DNA of 64,000 nucleotides, from contig NZ_VNHU01000007.1 of NCBI RefSeq assembly GCF_008124785.1, forward strand, positions 62,001 to 126,000. Direction: 5' to 3'. A program made the translations under genes and the position numbers. Below, in pieces: positions 27,192 through 36,274 of this stretch. The stretch comes from Aquimarina intermedia. Its GTDB lineage: Bacteria > Bacteroidota > Bacteroidia > Flavobacteriales > Flavobacteriaceae. Under the pieces are notes generated by a model that was given only the letters and a program-made list of their open reading frames with translations, made no database searches and was not told the origin of the DNA. Position 1 is the first letter of the stretch, and each line of letters opens with the position of its first letter.

Positions 27192-27587
27192 TTAATATAT
27201 ATGTGGAGGATTGCCACTTCCAGCACCATTCAAAGGATCAATATCATAATTATTTTCCGCATCGTCCCCACCTTTCCCTAAACTCTTTGCAGGAGAACCG
27301 GTAGGTGCTAAGAAAATCGTAGCATAGCCATGATTATGCTTACATTGTTTTTGTGGATAGGCTCCAAAATAAATACGAATTCCCGGATCTTTAATATTTT
27401 GTTTTAAAGACTCTCTTTTTACGTAATCTAGATACTCTTCTAATTCTTCAACGGTATAGTAAAACTCTCGAGTATCTTGAAACTTCATGCATTTATCAAT
27501 GTCTTTGGCTCTTGTATCGCACCAAACTTGTTGCATTTCCTTCGCTTCGCCAACGGTAATACACTTTTTAGGTTTGTTTTTTCCCAT
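27192..27587 (-). CDS. Small conserved hypothetical protein of the signalling operon
   Basis: 131-aa soluble protein, no signal peptide or membrane helix. Potential metal or redox residues are Cys9, Cys23, Cys33 and the cluster Cys82-x-His84-x-His86 in YPQKQCKHNHGYATIFLAP. The C-terminal 30 residues are Gly/Asp/Asn-rich and look disordered. It is the first gene of the four-gene signalling operon, 8 bp before the seven-TM gene. I do not recognise a named family; a role in the same pathway is inferred from position. Confidence 0.6.
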   Translation of the reverse strand: MGKNKPKKCITVGEAKEMQQVWCDTRAKDIDKCMKFQDTREFYYTVEELEEYLDYVKRESLKQNIKDPGIRIYFGAYPQKQCKHNHGYATIFLAPTGSPAKSLGKGGDDAENNYDIDPLNGAGSGNPPHIY

Positions 27588-27774
27588 AACTCTAAAAATT
27601 TAAGATTTATTTGGCTAATAAATTAAAAAAGAATCGAGTAAACAAACACAATATAGAACAAAAACAATATTCTTATTGAACAGGAATAAGCTAAAACCTT
27701 AATAGACAGTAGCATAACCACACTCCAGATGATTATCTTGTCATCCTAACATTTTTTGAATCAGATCTCAAGCA

Positions 27775-27789
27775 GGGGGAAAATCCCCC
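27775..27789. repeat. GC hairpin GGGGG-AAAAT-CCCCC
   Basis: A 5-bp all-GC hairpin in AT-rich DNA about 90 bp before the muramidase gene. No T-run follows, so it is probably not a terminator. Role unknown. Confidence 0.4.
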
Positions 27790-27843
27790 CATACTTTATT
27801 AGCTAAACTTTTGGACATACAATTATGTATAACCATACAGGTT

Positions 27844-27863
27844 CTTATTTATAGATAAATAAG
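27844..27863. promoter_or_regulatory. 20-bp near-perfect dyad before the muramidase gene
   Basis: CTTATTTAT-AG-ATAAATAAG is a 9-bp perfect inverted repeat with a 2-nt centre that ends 12 bases before the ATG. The position suits an operator or a 5' mRNA hairpin; there is no further evidence. Confidence 0.45.
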
Positions 27864-27875
27864 TATTTTAATAGT

Positions 27876-28706
27876 ATGAAAACACTTAGATATAAATCCA
27901 GAGGTCAAGATGTATATTTCTTAGAAGAAATTCTCTCAAGTCTCAACTATCAGATTGTAGTTTCTAACTATTTTGGAAAAGACACACATAATGCTGTGCT
28001 TGATTTTCAAAAAACACATAAACTGGTAGTAGACGGCATTGTTGGACCAAAAACCTGGAGCAAATTGATTGCTGCTCAAAATAACTTACTACTACATCTT
28101 GATAAGTTGTTATCAGAAAAGGACCTTATCAACTTTGCCGACCGTTATCAATTGGAAGTTGCTGCAGTAAAGGCTGTGAATGAGGTCGAGAGTAATGGTA
28201 AAGGATTTTTACTCGATGGTCGACCACGAATTTTGTTCGAAGGACATATCTTCTGGCAGCAATTAATTAATCGTAACATCGATCCTGCGGATTTTTTAAA
28301 CACTTTTACACAAAATGTGCTCTATCCCACTTGGACCCGTAAGCATTATCTTGGTGGTTCAAAGGAGTACTCTCGGTTAGAAAAAGCAGCTGGGATGAGT
28401 GATTTATCTCAGGTACATGAAGCTGCCTACGCCTCTGCATCTTGGGGCTCTTTTCAAATTATGGGTTTTCACTATGAAAGTCTAAACTACGCATCTATCG
28501 ATGAATTTGTCTCTACGATGTATATTTCTGAAGCGAAGCATTTGGATGCTTTCGGTAGATTTTTAGAATTTAATAATTTAATACACCCTTTGCGAGACAA
28601 AAATTGGAAGGTTTTTGCAAGAGGATATAACGGATCCTCCTACGCCAAAAACAACTACGATACAAAGTTAGAAAGGGCCTATTTAAAATTTTCAAATATG
28701 ATTTAG
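27876..28706 (+). CDS. N-acetylmuramidase with N-terminal peptidoglycan-binding domain
   Basis: Cell-wall hydrolase cutting glycan strands. The N-terminal PG_binding_1 domain (residues about 3-65) has the repeat signature DFQKTHKLVVDGIVGPKTWSK. The rest matches the phage-endolysin-type N-acetylmuramidase family, with the catalytic region VNEVESNGKGF (101-111), RILFEGHIFW and the later SWGSFQIMGFHY. No signal peptide, so export would need a holin, lysis or a non-classical route. 276 aa. No phage genes nearby, so it looks like a domesticated endolysin or a standalone remodelling enzyme; that is inference. Confidence 0.85.
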   Translation: MKTLRYKSRGQDVYFLEEILSSLNYQIVVSNYFGKDTHNAVLDFQKTHKLVVDGIVGPKTWSKLIAAQNNLLLHLDKLLSEKDLINFADRYQLEVAAVKAVNEVESNGKGFLLDGRPRILFEGHIFWQQLINRNIDPADFLNTFTQNVLYPTWTRKHYLGGSKEYSRLEKAAGMSDLSQVHEAAYASASWGSFQIMGFHYESLNYASIDEFVSTMYISEAKHLDAFGRFLEFNNLIHPLRDKNWKVFARGYNGSSYAKNNYDTKLERAYLKFSNMI

Positions 28707-28912
28707 CGCATTGCTTATCTTCCAGATCTCAGGTTAACTCTTGTACTAGATAAAATTGAACTAATCTTTGAAAAATTATTTACGTTTTTTAAAATTTTGA
28801 AATAATGAATCAAGAACATACATCCAAAATATTATAAATCTTCTATGAAAACCAGTAATTTACAAAAGAATTATCATGCATAAATCGACAGGTAAAAAAT
28901 TAAATATTTTGA

Positions 28913-29101
28913 CTTTCATATTTTAATTCGAACAAATATAAATTAAAATTTCTTGAAAAGAGATTGCTTTTCGATTCAGATTACAACAAGAATAAAATTG
29001 CAAAAATCTACATGGATTTCATATATCGTAGCGAAGCCTATTTCGTAAAAATTACCGAAAACACCTTTAAGGTGACGATATTAGAATATCCAGTTAATTG
29101 A
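28913..29101 (+). pseudogene. Possible remnant of a decayed gene
   Basis: An uninterrupted frame of 62 codons, ending in TGA at 29099-29101, with a protein-like stretch around YMDFIYRSEAYFVKIT and TFKVTILEYPVN. The first in-frame ATG is only at 29012, giving 29 residues. No family recognised. It may be the 3' end of a lost gene, or chance in low-complexity DNA. Confidence 0.2.
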
Positions 29102-29543
29102 TTTTAGTCGAAATAAGTAAAAAAATTCACAGGGCAGTAAACAAAAAAAATAGAACTTCAAACGATATTTATCTCTACAACTATTTCATTCAAACAATTT
29201 ACCTACATCCACAAAAAAAGTTCGTTCGGGTTAATGAATTGTGCATCAGAACACTCTCAACTTAATACTCAGTTTACCGATAAATATTCTCGAAAAACAA
29301 AAAAAATCAATGTGCTATTAAAACTTTTATTTGATGAGAAAATAGCGTAAAGTTTTTTTTCTAGAATCCGTGGCGAAATCAAAATATAGATAGAATAATT
29401 AATCACATTTCACAAAATAAAGCTGGGCTACAAATGATAATTTAACAGTATAGACAACCTCTATAATTACATATAAACTATTTAACTATCAGAATATAAA
29501 TAAAGATTATTTAAAGTATAGAATTAAGTAAAATATTTTTAAG

Positions 29544-29660
29544 ATCACTATATAAGGTAATAGTGATTTACACGAAAATTCACTATTATTAATCGCTTTT
29601 CACAGCAATAATTATGGAATAGTGAATCATTCTTTAATCAATAGATAGTAAAGTCACTAT
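29544..29660. repeat. Cluster of five TCACTAT half-sites in both orientations
   Basis: ATCACTAT at 29544-29551 faces ATAGTGAT at 29560-29567 (8-bp perfect inverted repeat). ATTCACTATT at 29578-29587 faces AATAGTGAAT at 29618-29627 (10-bp perfect inverted repeat). GTCACTAT is at 29653-29660. Such dense repetition of one 7-mer in 117 bp suggests a protein-binding array or structured RNA; nothing else supports either. Confidence 0.5.
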
Positions 29661-30184
29661 AAATTCCTCAACCATTCTAGCACTCCATTGTGATAACAAT
29701 CTAAGAACCCTTGGAGAACTCACAAATTATTATTCCACTCTTCTATCTCATGTATTTAACTAACCTTAATACAATTGAAAAAGTCACAAATAATAAAAAG
29801 AAACTTGACAACTATCCAAACAAATATAGGAACCTTTATCGACACTTTAGCATTTAAATTAATAAACAAAAATAGATCACGGCAAATGAAATAAGGAAAT
29901 TTATTGAAAATTATTTCTCTCAACTTTGCTAAATTATTAACTAAAATGAATTTGAAGAAGTATGGAGATATACTATTCTCGAAAATCCAATCGAAATAAA
30001 AGGGCTAATCTCCCCAATTTGATACAAACTAATTTTGAAAAAATTTTAAATTACTTAATACAATTTCATAGTGGGCCAAAAGTCAATTCTACAATGTATA
30101 AGTTTGTTGCATTTCAATATAAAGGGGAATATTCCCTTTTAACCTAGTCAGTACAAAACAAATAAATTGATCCATAAGACTTTA

Positions 30185-31723
30185 TCACCCCAACCAACCA
30201 TCACGATCCAAACTACGATATTGGATAGCTTCTGATATATGAGTCCCATCTACTAATTCTGATCCTTCTAAATCAGCAATCGTTCTTGACACTTTTAAAA
30301 TCCTATCATAGGCTCTTGCAGATAAATTTAATCGTTCCATAGCGGTTTTTAGAAGTTGTTTTGAATCTTCCTCTAAAGCACAGTATTTACGAATTTGTTT
30401 TACTCCCATTTGGGCGTTGTAATGAATATTTGTGAGTTCTTCAAAGCGCTTTGTTTGTATATCACGCGCTGCAGTGACACGTTCTCTTATCGATACACTT
30501 GACTCCCCTTTCTGTTCGTCACTTAATTTATCAAAAGGTACAGGTGTCACTTCAATGTGTATATCTATTCGATCTAATAATGGTCCTGAGATCTTACTTA
30601 AATAGCGCTGCATCTCTGCCGGTGAAGATGTCACCGGGGCATCAGGATCATTAAAATAGCCACTCGGACTCGGATTCATGCTTGCTACCAACATAAAACT
30701 GGAAGGATACGTAACAGTAAATTTTGCCCGTGAAATAGTAACCTCCCGATCTTCCAAAGGTTGTCTCATGACCTCTAAAACACTCCGTTTAAATTCTGGT
30801 AATTCATCCAGAAACAATACTCCATTGTGACTCAAGGAAATCTCTCCCGGCTGCGGATACGCGCCGCCTCCCACCAATGCTACATCAGATATGGTATGAT
30901 GCGGACTCCTGAAGGGTCGTTGTGCCATAAGCCCAACATTCTCCTTTACCCTACCTACCACGCTATGAATTTTGGTAGTTTCTAAGGCTTCTTGTAAAGA
31001 CATAGGAGGCAAAATACTCGGTAATCGCTTACTTAGCATTGTTTTACCACTGCCGGGTGGTCCAACGAGAATAATATTATGTCCGCCTGCTGCCGCTATT
31101 TCCATGCATCTTTTAATGCTTTCCTGTCCTTTGACATCAGCAAAATCAAATTCAGGATTATTTAATGCAGTATAAAATTCTTCTCGAGTATCTACCACAG
31201 TCTGCTCTAATTCACATTTCTCATCAAAAAAATCAATAACTTCCCGAATATTCTCAACGCCATACACCTTTAGGTTATCGACAATTGCTGCTTCTTTAGC
31301 ATTTTGTTTAGGAAGAATGAACCCCTCAAAACCCTCTTCTCGCGCTTTTATCGCTATCGGCAAGGCACCTTTAATCGGTTGGAGACTACCGTCTAAGGAA
31401 AGCTCCCCCATGATAACATAATTAGCGATAGTTTCTGCTTTAATTTGAGAACTTGCGGATAGAATACCCAAGGCTAACGTAAGGTCATAAGCTGAGCCTT
31501 CTTTTCTTAAATCGGCAGGTGCCATATTGATCGTAATTTTCTTGCCGGGTAATTTATAACCGTTGTTTTGAAGTGCCGCAGCGATACGGAAACTACTTTC
31601 TTTAATCGCGTTATCGGGCAATCCTACAAGATGATATCCGATTCCTTTATTGATATTCACCTCCACAGTAATCGTGGTGGCTTCAACGCCAAAAACAGCG
31701 CTGCCGTAGACTTTAATAAGCAT
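30185..31723 (-). CDS. YifB/ComM-family Mg-chelatase-like AAA+ ATPase
   Basis: AAA+ ATPase related to ComM, the helicase that helps branch migration in natural transformation. N-terminal Lon-S16-like (ChlI) domain in residues about 20-140, Walker A GPPGSGKT (221-228), Walker B-type LSHNGVLFLDELPEF, and the C-terminal Mg-chelatase domain. 512 aa, normal length. Cytoplasmic and transcribed alone. A DNA-processing role is known for Haemophilus and Vibrio ComM; it is extrapolated here. Confidence 0.92.
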   Translation of the reverse strand: MLIKVYGSAVFGVEATTITVEVNINKGIGYHLVGLPDNAIKESSFRIAAALQNNGYKLPGKKITINMAPADLRKEGSAYDLTLALGILSASSQIKAETIANYVIMGELSLDGSLQPIKGALPIAIKAREEGFEGFILPKQNAKEAAIVDNLKVYGVENIREVIDFFDEKCELEQTVVDTREEFYTALNNPEFDFADVKGQESIKRCMEIAAAGGHNIILVGPPGSGKTMLSKRLPSILPPMSLQEALETTKIHSVVGRVKENVGLMAQRPFRSPHHTISDVALVGGGAYPQPGEISLSHNGVLFLDELPEFKRSVLEVMRQPLEDREVTISRAKFTVTYPSSFMLVASMNPSPSGYFNDPDAPVTSSPAEMQRYLSKISGPLLDRIDIHIEVTPVPFDKLSDEQKGESSVSIRERVTAARDIQTKRFEELTNIHYNAQMGVKQIRKYCALEEDSKQLLKTAMERLNLSARAYDRILKVSRTIADLEGSELVDGTHISEAIQYRSLDRDGWLG

Positions 31724-31818
31724 GGTTTTAAAAGTTTACACTAAAATAACCAAATATGTTAAACAAGCATTGAAATGTTAAAAAAATGTCTAACCAATTT
31801 ATGATTATGACTCATACT

Positions 31819-31894
31819 CTTGAGACCAGACCGGTTGATAAATTCACTTTGGCAAAGCTTAATTCAATCCCTACAACCGGTCTTAGTACTCAAG
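31819..31894. repeat. Long imperfect inverted repeat between comM-like gene and lysC
   Basis: The arm at 31819-31837 (CTTGAG...AGACCGGTTG) and the arm at 31874-31894 (CAACCGGTCTTAGTACTCAAG) pair over nearly their full length, with an inner hairpin CTTTG-G-CAAAG at 31847-31857. This could form a branched hairpin just after the lysC stop on the minus strand. There is no T-run. It may stop transcription, stabilise the lysC mRNA end or mark a mobile repeat. Confidence 0.6.
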
Positions 31895-31910
31895 TACAAA
31901 ACAAACAAAA

Positions 31911-33248
31911 TTAGTTAGCGCTTATAAGTGGTGCTGCGTCAAAAAGCTTAGCATTTAAGAAGCGTAAGGTTTCAATTTTCCTTTCTTTCTCTACTAAAAG
32001 AGAAATGTTATTATTGCTTCCTCCATAGGAAATCATTCGAACAGGTATATGATTTAAAATATCAAACAGTTTAGACGTTTTTTTATCATCAATTACAGCT
32101 TCTCCCACAATACAGATGATACTATAATCTTCCTGAACAGTTATATGTGCATATTGCTTGATCTCCTTGATAATTTCTTCTAAATTTTTTGTATCATCAA
32201 TCGTTAGTGATATCGCGATTTCTGAGGTAGTAATCATATCTATTGCGGTTTCAAACTTATCAAACACCTCAAAGATTCTGCGCAAAAACCCATGAGCCAT
32301 CAACATGCGATTTGATTTGATTTTAATAGCAGTAATACCATCCTTCGCGCTTATCGCTTTCAGCCCCATTGTTCCTATTGCATTAGAAATTACCGTTCCT
32401 TGTGCATCTGGATTAAATGTGTTTTTGAGCAATACAGGAATTTCTCTATCTACCACAGGAGATACCGTTTGCGGATGCAAGATCTTAGCTCCAAAATACG
32501 CTAATTCTGCAGCTTCATTATAAGTTAAATGCGCGATTGGGTGTGTGTTTTCGACATAGCGCGGGTCATTATTATGCAAACCATCAATATCTGTCCATAT
32601 CTGCACCTCAGAAGCATTTATTGCAGCGCCTATAATCGTCGCTGTATAATCACTACCCCCTCTTTTAAGGTGACTAATATTCTCTTCCCTGTTACGGCAT
32701 ACAAAACCTTGTGTCAGATACACAGTCGCTGTTGGTAGATCCTCAATCTGTTCATGAAGTTTTTGTGCAACATTATTAATGTTAGGTTGATCTGTACTCT
32801 CCACATACATAAAGTCCTTGGCATATAATAACTGCACGGAACAACCGGATTCTTTTAAGAACTCAGCAAAAATTTCAGTTAACAAGGTTTCTCCACTCGT
32901 AATAATTAAAGAATTTACCTCATTAGAATAGGATTGGCAAGAGATATCGAATAGCTGTGTGATAATTCTTGACACTTTATCATATAACAAGTTTCTCGAA
33001 GTCTCTTCCTGAATGAGCTGCGCTATTAAATCAAAATGTTTTTTTTCTAATGCATCCAAATTCTTGGCTATTGCAACAGTATCTGCAAATTTGATATTCT
33101 CGGTCAGTCGTACCAGTTGATCGGTTACTCCAGACATTGCTGAGCAAACTACTATCTTAGTTTCGTTATCTCTGTTAATGATAGAAGTTACTCGTTTGAG
33201 ATTCTCCACAGATCCTACGGAGGTACCTCCAAATTTTAAAACTTTCAT
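31911..33248 (-). CDS. lysC: Aspartate kinase
   Basis: Phosphorylates aspartate at the start of the lysine/threonine/methionine pathway. N-terminal KFGGTSVGSVENLKRV is the amino-acid kinase signature; a GGSDYTATIIGAAINA substrate region follows. The C-terminal 130 residues hold two ACT domains (MLMAHGFLRRIFEVFDKFETAID and IICIVGEAVIDDKKTSKLF). Monofunctional, 445 aa. Divergent from the ACT-domain gene at 33349, about 100 bp apart. Confidence 0.94.
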   Translation of the reverse strand: MKVLKFGGTSVGSVENLKRVTSIINRDNETKIVVCSAMSGVTDQLVRLTENIKFADTVAIAKNLDALEKKHFDLIAQLIQEETSRNLLYDKVSRIITQLFDISCQSYSNEVNSLIITSGETLLTEIFAEFLKESGCSVQLLYAKDFMYVESTDQPNINNVAQKLHEQIEDLPTATVYLTQGFVCRNREENISHLKRGGSDYTATIIGAAINASEVQIWTDIDGLHNNDPRYVENTHPIAHLTYNEAAELAYFGAKILHPQTVSPVVDREIPVLLKNTFNPDAQGTVISNAIGTMGLKAISAKDGITAIKIKSNRMLMAHGFLRRIFEVFDKFETAIDMITTSEIAISLTIDDTKNLEEIIKEIKQYAHITVQEDYSIICIVGEAVIDDKKTSKLFDILNHIPVRMISYGGSNNNISLLVEKERKIETLRFLNAKLFDAAPLISAN

Positions 33249-33316
33249 AGCCTACAATTTATGCTGCATAATTAATCATTATTAAACTTGAAATAAAGAA
33301 TTTACAATAAAATGGA

Positions 33317-33324
33317 TATATTTG
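33317..33324 (+). promoter_or_regulatory. Promoter -7 box of the ACT-domain gene
   Basis: TATATTTG fits TAnnTTTG and lies 24 bases before the ATG at 33349. No convincing -33 TTG at the usual spacing. Confidence 0.5.
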
Positions 33325-33348
33325 TACAATATGTTAAATATATAACAA

Positions 33349-33993
33349 ATGAAAACGATTACTGATTGTGTACATGATATTTTAAGACACGAACCTTTTC
33401 TTGAGGATGCACTTTCCCGAGATATTATAAACTACAGTTCTCTTGCTATCGATTTGACTCCGCAAGTTGAAAAAGTGTTACGTAAGAAGGTGAAACCGGG
33501 TTCAATTATCATGGCACTGCGACGATACTCTCCAAAAAGAATTAAACAATCCCACTCGTTGCGTAATCTGGGAGATATTGTAGTTCGATCGGGAATTACT
33601 GAATATACTTTTCTTAATTCTAATAGTATCTTAACTAGTCAGTCAAATTTACTAAATGCTGTCAAGGATAATAGCAAGACTTATTTTACATACTCAAGTA
33701 ATTTTCAAGAAAGTAATATTTTGGTATCCTCCTCTTTAAAAGAGGTGGTGGAAAATCATTTTAAAAATGAGACCTGTATATCGATATCTGACAATTTATC
33801 ATCAATGTCTATTGAGTTACCCGAGGACAACTCCAAAACCGTAGGGTTATATTTCTATATTTTTAAACTGCTAGCATACGAAGGAATTCCGGTGTTTGAA
33901 ATTATTTCAACTTCGAATTATTTTACCCTATTCCTCGAAAAGGACTTTGTAAATAAAGCTTTTTTACTTCTTAATGAAATTAAAAGCAAATAG
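33349..33993 (+). CDS. ACT-domain-like protein divergent to lysC
   Basis: 214-aa soluble protein without signal peptide or membrane helix. The last 65 residues (from about SSMSIELPEDN to the end) resemble an aspartokinase-type ACT domain: GLYFYIFKLLAYEGIPVFEIIST followed by LFLEKDFVNKAFLLL has the helix/strand order and the ISTS motif of LysC ACT domains. The N-terminal 140 residues have no recognised catalytic kinase motif. It shares the intergenic region with lysC, so a role as regulator of aspartate-family metabolism is plausible, but the family assignment is by eye only. Confidence 0.6.
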   Translation: MKTITDCVHDILRHEPFLEDALSRDIINYSSLAIDLTPQVEKVLRKKVKPGSIIMALRRYSPKRIKQSHSLRNLGDIVVRSGITEYTFLNSNSILTSQSNLLNAVKDNSKTYFTYSSNFQESNILVSSSLKEVVENHFKNETCISISDNLSSMSIELPEDNSKTVGLYFYIFKLLAYEGIPVFEIISTSNYFTLFLEKDFVNKAFLLLNEIKSK

Positions 33994-34011
33994 TTTGGTA
34001 AGTTACCAAAC

Positions 34012-34036
34012 AAAAAACCCCACGTAGGTGGGGTTT
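34012..34036 (-). terminator. Terminator shared by the ACT-domain gene and the M13 peptidase gene
   Basis: ACCCCAC-GTA-GGTGGGGT forms a strong hairpin. On the minus strand it is followed by TTTTTTG, so it best terminates the M13 peptidase transcript whose stop is at 34062. A second perfect hairpin, TTTGGTAA-G-TTACCAAA, lies immediately after the plus-strand stop at 33994-34010. The pair probably acts in both directions between these convergent genes. Confidence 0.85.
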
Positions 34037-34061
34037 AGCTATAAGTTTTTTTAAAATCTAC

Positions 34062-36137
34062 TTACCAGATTTGTACTCTCTTCTCGGGCGCCAAGTACAT
34101 TTTATCACCTTCTTTGATGTCGAAAGCTTCATAAAAAGCAGGCACATTAAGTAACGGCTGTATAGCACGATTTGTTCCCGGAGAATGCGGATCAGTTTTG
34201 ATCTGCGTACGCAATGCATCTTCTCTGATTTTGGTTCTCCAAACAGTAGCCCATGACATAAAGAAACGTTGCTCCGGAGTAAAGCCATCGATATTCTCTG
34301 GACGACCATTTTCTGCATAATACATCTGTAATCCATCATAAGCTCCAAGAACTCCACCAAGATCACCGATATTCTCACCCAAGGTGAATTTACCATTGAT
34401 ATATACACTATCCATTACTTCGATAGCACTATATTGTTCTGCCAATGCATCACCGCGTTCGGTAAAATTCTTCAGATCCTGCTCTGTCCACCAATTTACA
34501 AGGTTTCCATTTGCATCAAATCTAGCACCGGAATCATCAAATGCGTGCGAAATTTCGTGACCAATTACAGCACCAATTCCACCATAATTTACAGCTTCAT
34601 CTGCGGTATAGTTATAAAAAGGTGGCTGAAGTATTGCTGCAGGAAAAACGATCTCATTGAATAATGGATTGAAATATGCGTTTACTGTTTGCGGAGACAT
34701 TCCCCATTCAGTTTTATCAACTGGCTCGCCAATTTCTTCCATATTCTTTTTGAATGCCCATTCTGAAACAGCAGTTCTGTTTTCAAAATAGGAATTTCCT
34801 GTCTTTACACCTAATTTTGAATAGTCTTCCCATTCATCAGGATACCCTATCTTTACCGTAAATTTATCAAGTTTCTCTACTGCTTTAGCCTTTGTACTAT
34901 CGCTCATCCACTCTAACGCTTCGATACGCTTTTGATAAGCTTTGATAATATTAGCAATCATTTTTTCTGCTTTAGCCTTTGCCTCTGGCGGAAATTTTGC
35001 ATCTACATACAGTTGACCAATTGCCTCTCCTATTGAACCATTTACTCTTGCTAGTGCTCTTTCTTCTAAAGGTCGTTGCTTAATAGCACCGTTAAGTGTT
35101 TTGTCATAAAACTCCCAATTTGCTTGATCAATCTCTGTAGACAATGCACCCGCAGCGCGATTAACAGTTGACCAACGCATCACACGTTTAAGGTCTTCAA
35201 TACTTGTATCTTTTAATACCGTTTGAAGTGCTTTCATATACTTTGGTTGCATTACAATAACGGTGTCCAAAGTTTTAGTTATCCCTAAGTCCTTTACAAA
35301 TTTTGTCCAATTTACCGCCGGAGTCATTGCCGAAAGTTCTTTAATTGTTCTTGGGTTGTTGAACTTTCTCGTATCACGACTCTCCACTTTATCCAAGCGA
35401 GGTTCTGCTAATTTTGTCTCAATAGTCAAAACAGTTTCTGCAGTCTTACGTGCTTCTTCTTCTGTATCACCAACAAACTGAAGCATACGAGTTATATGAT
35501 CAACATATTGTCCTCTGATTTCCTTCGATTTAGCATCTTGATCCAAATAGTAATCACGATCCGGTAGTCCAAGACCTCCTGTCGATACGTAAGCTGCATT
35601 GATCTCACTATTGCTCAAATTAGGAAAAGACACAAATCCCATAAACGGTGCAGATGCCGCGGTTTCTGTCGCCAAAACAGTTTGAATATCTTCAATAGTT
35701 TTGATGTTTTGTATTTTTTCTAAAGTCGGCACTAATGGAGCAACACCTGCTTCATTACGTGCGACCGTATCCATTATAGACTCAAAAATCAATAACGCCT
35801 TGTGCTGATCTGTTCCTTCTGCATATGCGTTTTTCTCTTTAGCCTCCTTAATGATCTCTAACACATCATTATCTGTTTGCTTTCTCAAAACTCCAAAGCC
35901 GCCCCAACGTGTTCTGTCTTCCGGAATTTCAGTGTTTTTCATCCAACTACCATTCACATAATTGTAAAAGTCTTCTTTTGGATTTACCAAAGTGTCCATA
36001 TTTTCAAGAACTATTCCAGGTATTTTTTCTACCTGAGCAATGTCTTTGTTACCTTCATTTTTGGCGTCATCTTTACAACTTACAAAAGCTACCAAAAGTA
36101 CTGGCAAAAAATACAAACTTTTAAATTTTGTACTCAT
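34062..36137 (-). CDS. M13-family metallopeptidase (PepO/neprilysin-like), lipoprotein
   Basis: Zinc metalloendopeptidase of oligopeptides, anchored as a lipoprotein. The signal ends in the lipobox LLVAFVSC, followed by a Lys-Asp-Asp tail. The catalytic domain has HEISH with zinc ligands His527 and His531 and the third ligand Glu588 in GENIGD. Substrate-binding NAYFNPLFNEIVFPAAIL lies upstream. 691 aa, normal for the family, and ends in RVQIW in place of the common CRVW. Transcribed alone, with a hairpin terminator. Confidence 0.94.
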   Translation of the reverse strand: MSTKFKSLYFLPVLLVAFVSCKDDAKNEGNKDIAQVEKIPGIVLENMDTLVNPKEDFYNYVNGSWMKNTEIPEDRTRWGGFGVLRKQTDNDVLEIIKEAKEKNAYAEGTDQHKALLIFESIMDTVARNEAGVAPLVPTLEKIQNIKTIEDIQTVLATETAASAPFMGFVSFPNLSNSEINAAYVSTGGLGLPDRDYYLDQDAKSKEIRGQYVDHITRMLQFVGDTEEEARKTAETVLTIETKLAEPRLDKVESRDTRKFNNPRTIKELSAMTPAVNWTKFVKDLGITKTLDTVIVMQPKYMKALQTVLKDTSIEDLKRVMRWSTVNRAAGALSTEIDQANWEFYDKTLNGAIKQRPLEERALARVNGSIGEAIGQLYVDAKFPPEAKAKAEKMIANIIKAYQKRIEALEWMSDSTKAKAVEKLDKFTVKIGYPDEWEDYSKLGVKTGNSYFENRTAVSEWAFKKNMEEIGEPVDKTEWGMSPQTVNAYFNPLFNEIVFPAAILQPPFYNYTADEAVNYGGIGAVIGHEISHAFDDSGARFDANGNLVNWWTEQDLKNFTERGDALAEQYSAIEVMDSVYINGKFTLGENIGDLGGVLGAYDGLQMYYAENGRPENIDGFTPEQRFFMSWATVWRTKIREDALRTQIKTDPHSPGTNRAIQPLLNVPAFYEAFDIKEGDKMYLAPEKRVQIW

Positions 36138-36274
36138 TTAATTATTAATTTAAGATTAGTTACTTATATAAGACGTGAAAATACTCAATTTGTTACCAAA
36201 AAAATAAACAACATGCTATTTTAAGGTGTTAAGTAGATAATCAAATGATTTGCAGATTTTTGAGTGCTGTAAAA

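Larger units (their letters stand above)
28707..30184. other. 1.5-kb AT-rich tract without a convincing gene
   Basis: Very low GC and no gene I can support. Three things stand out: an open frame of 62 codons at 28913-29101 (plus strand) with protein-like residues but no proper start; another at about 29144-29350; and a cluster of five TCACTAT half-sites at 29544-29660. A 61-codon frame at 29962-30147 has no start context and an unremarkable composition. The tract could be decayed DNA of an old insertion or a regulatory/structural region. Confidence 0.5.

Noticed and set aside
27876..28706. Evidence for a prophage around the endolysin-like muramidase
   Set aside because: No capsid, tail, terminase, integrase or holin gene is present on either side.
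29962..30147. 61-codon ORF
   Set aside because: Very AT-rich, no recognisable family, signal or start context, and it lies in a tract where long chance frames are common.
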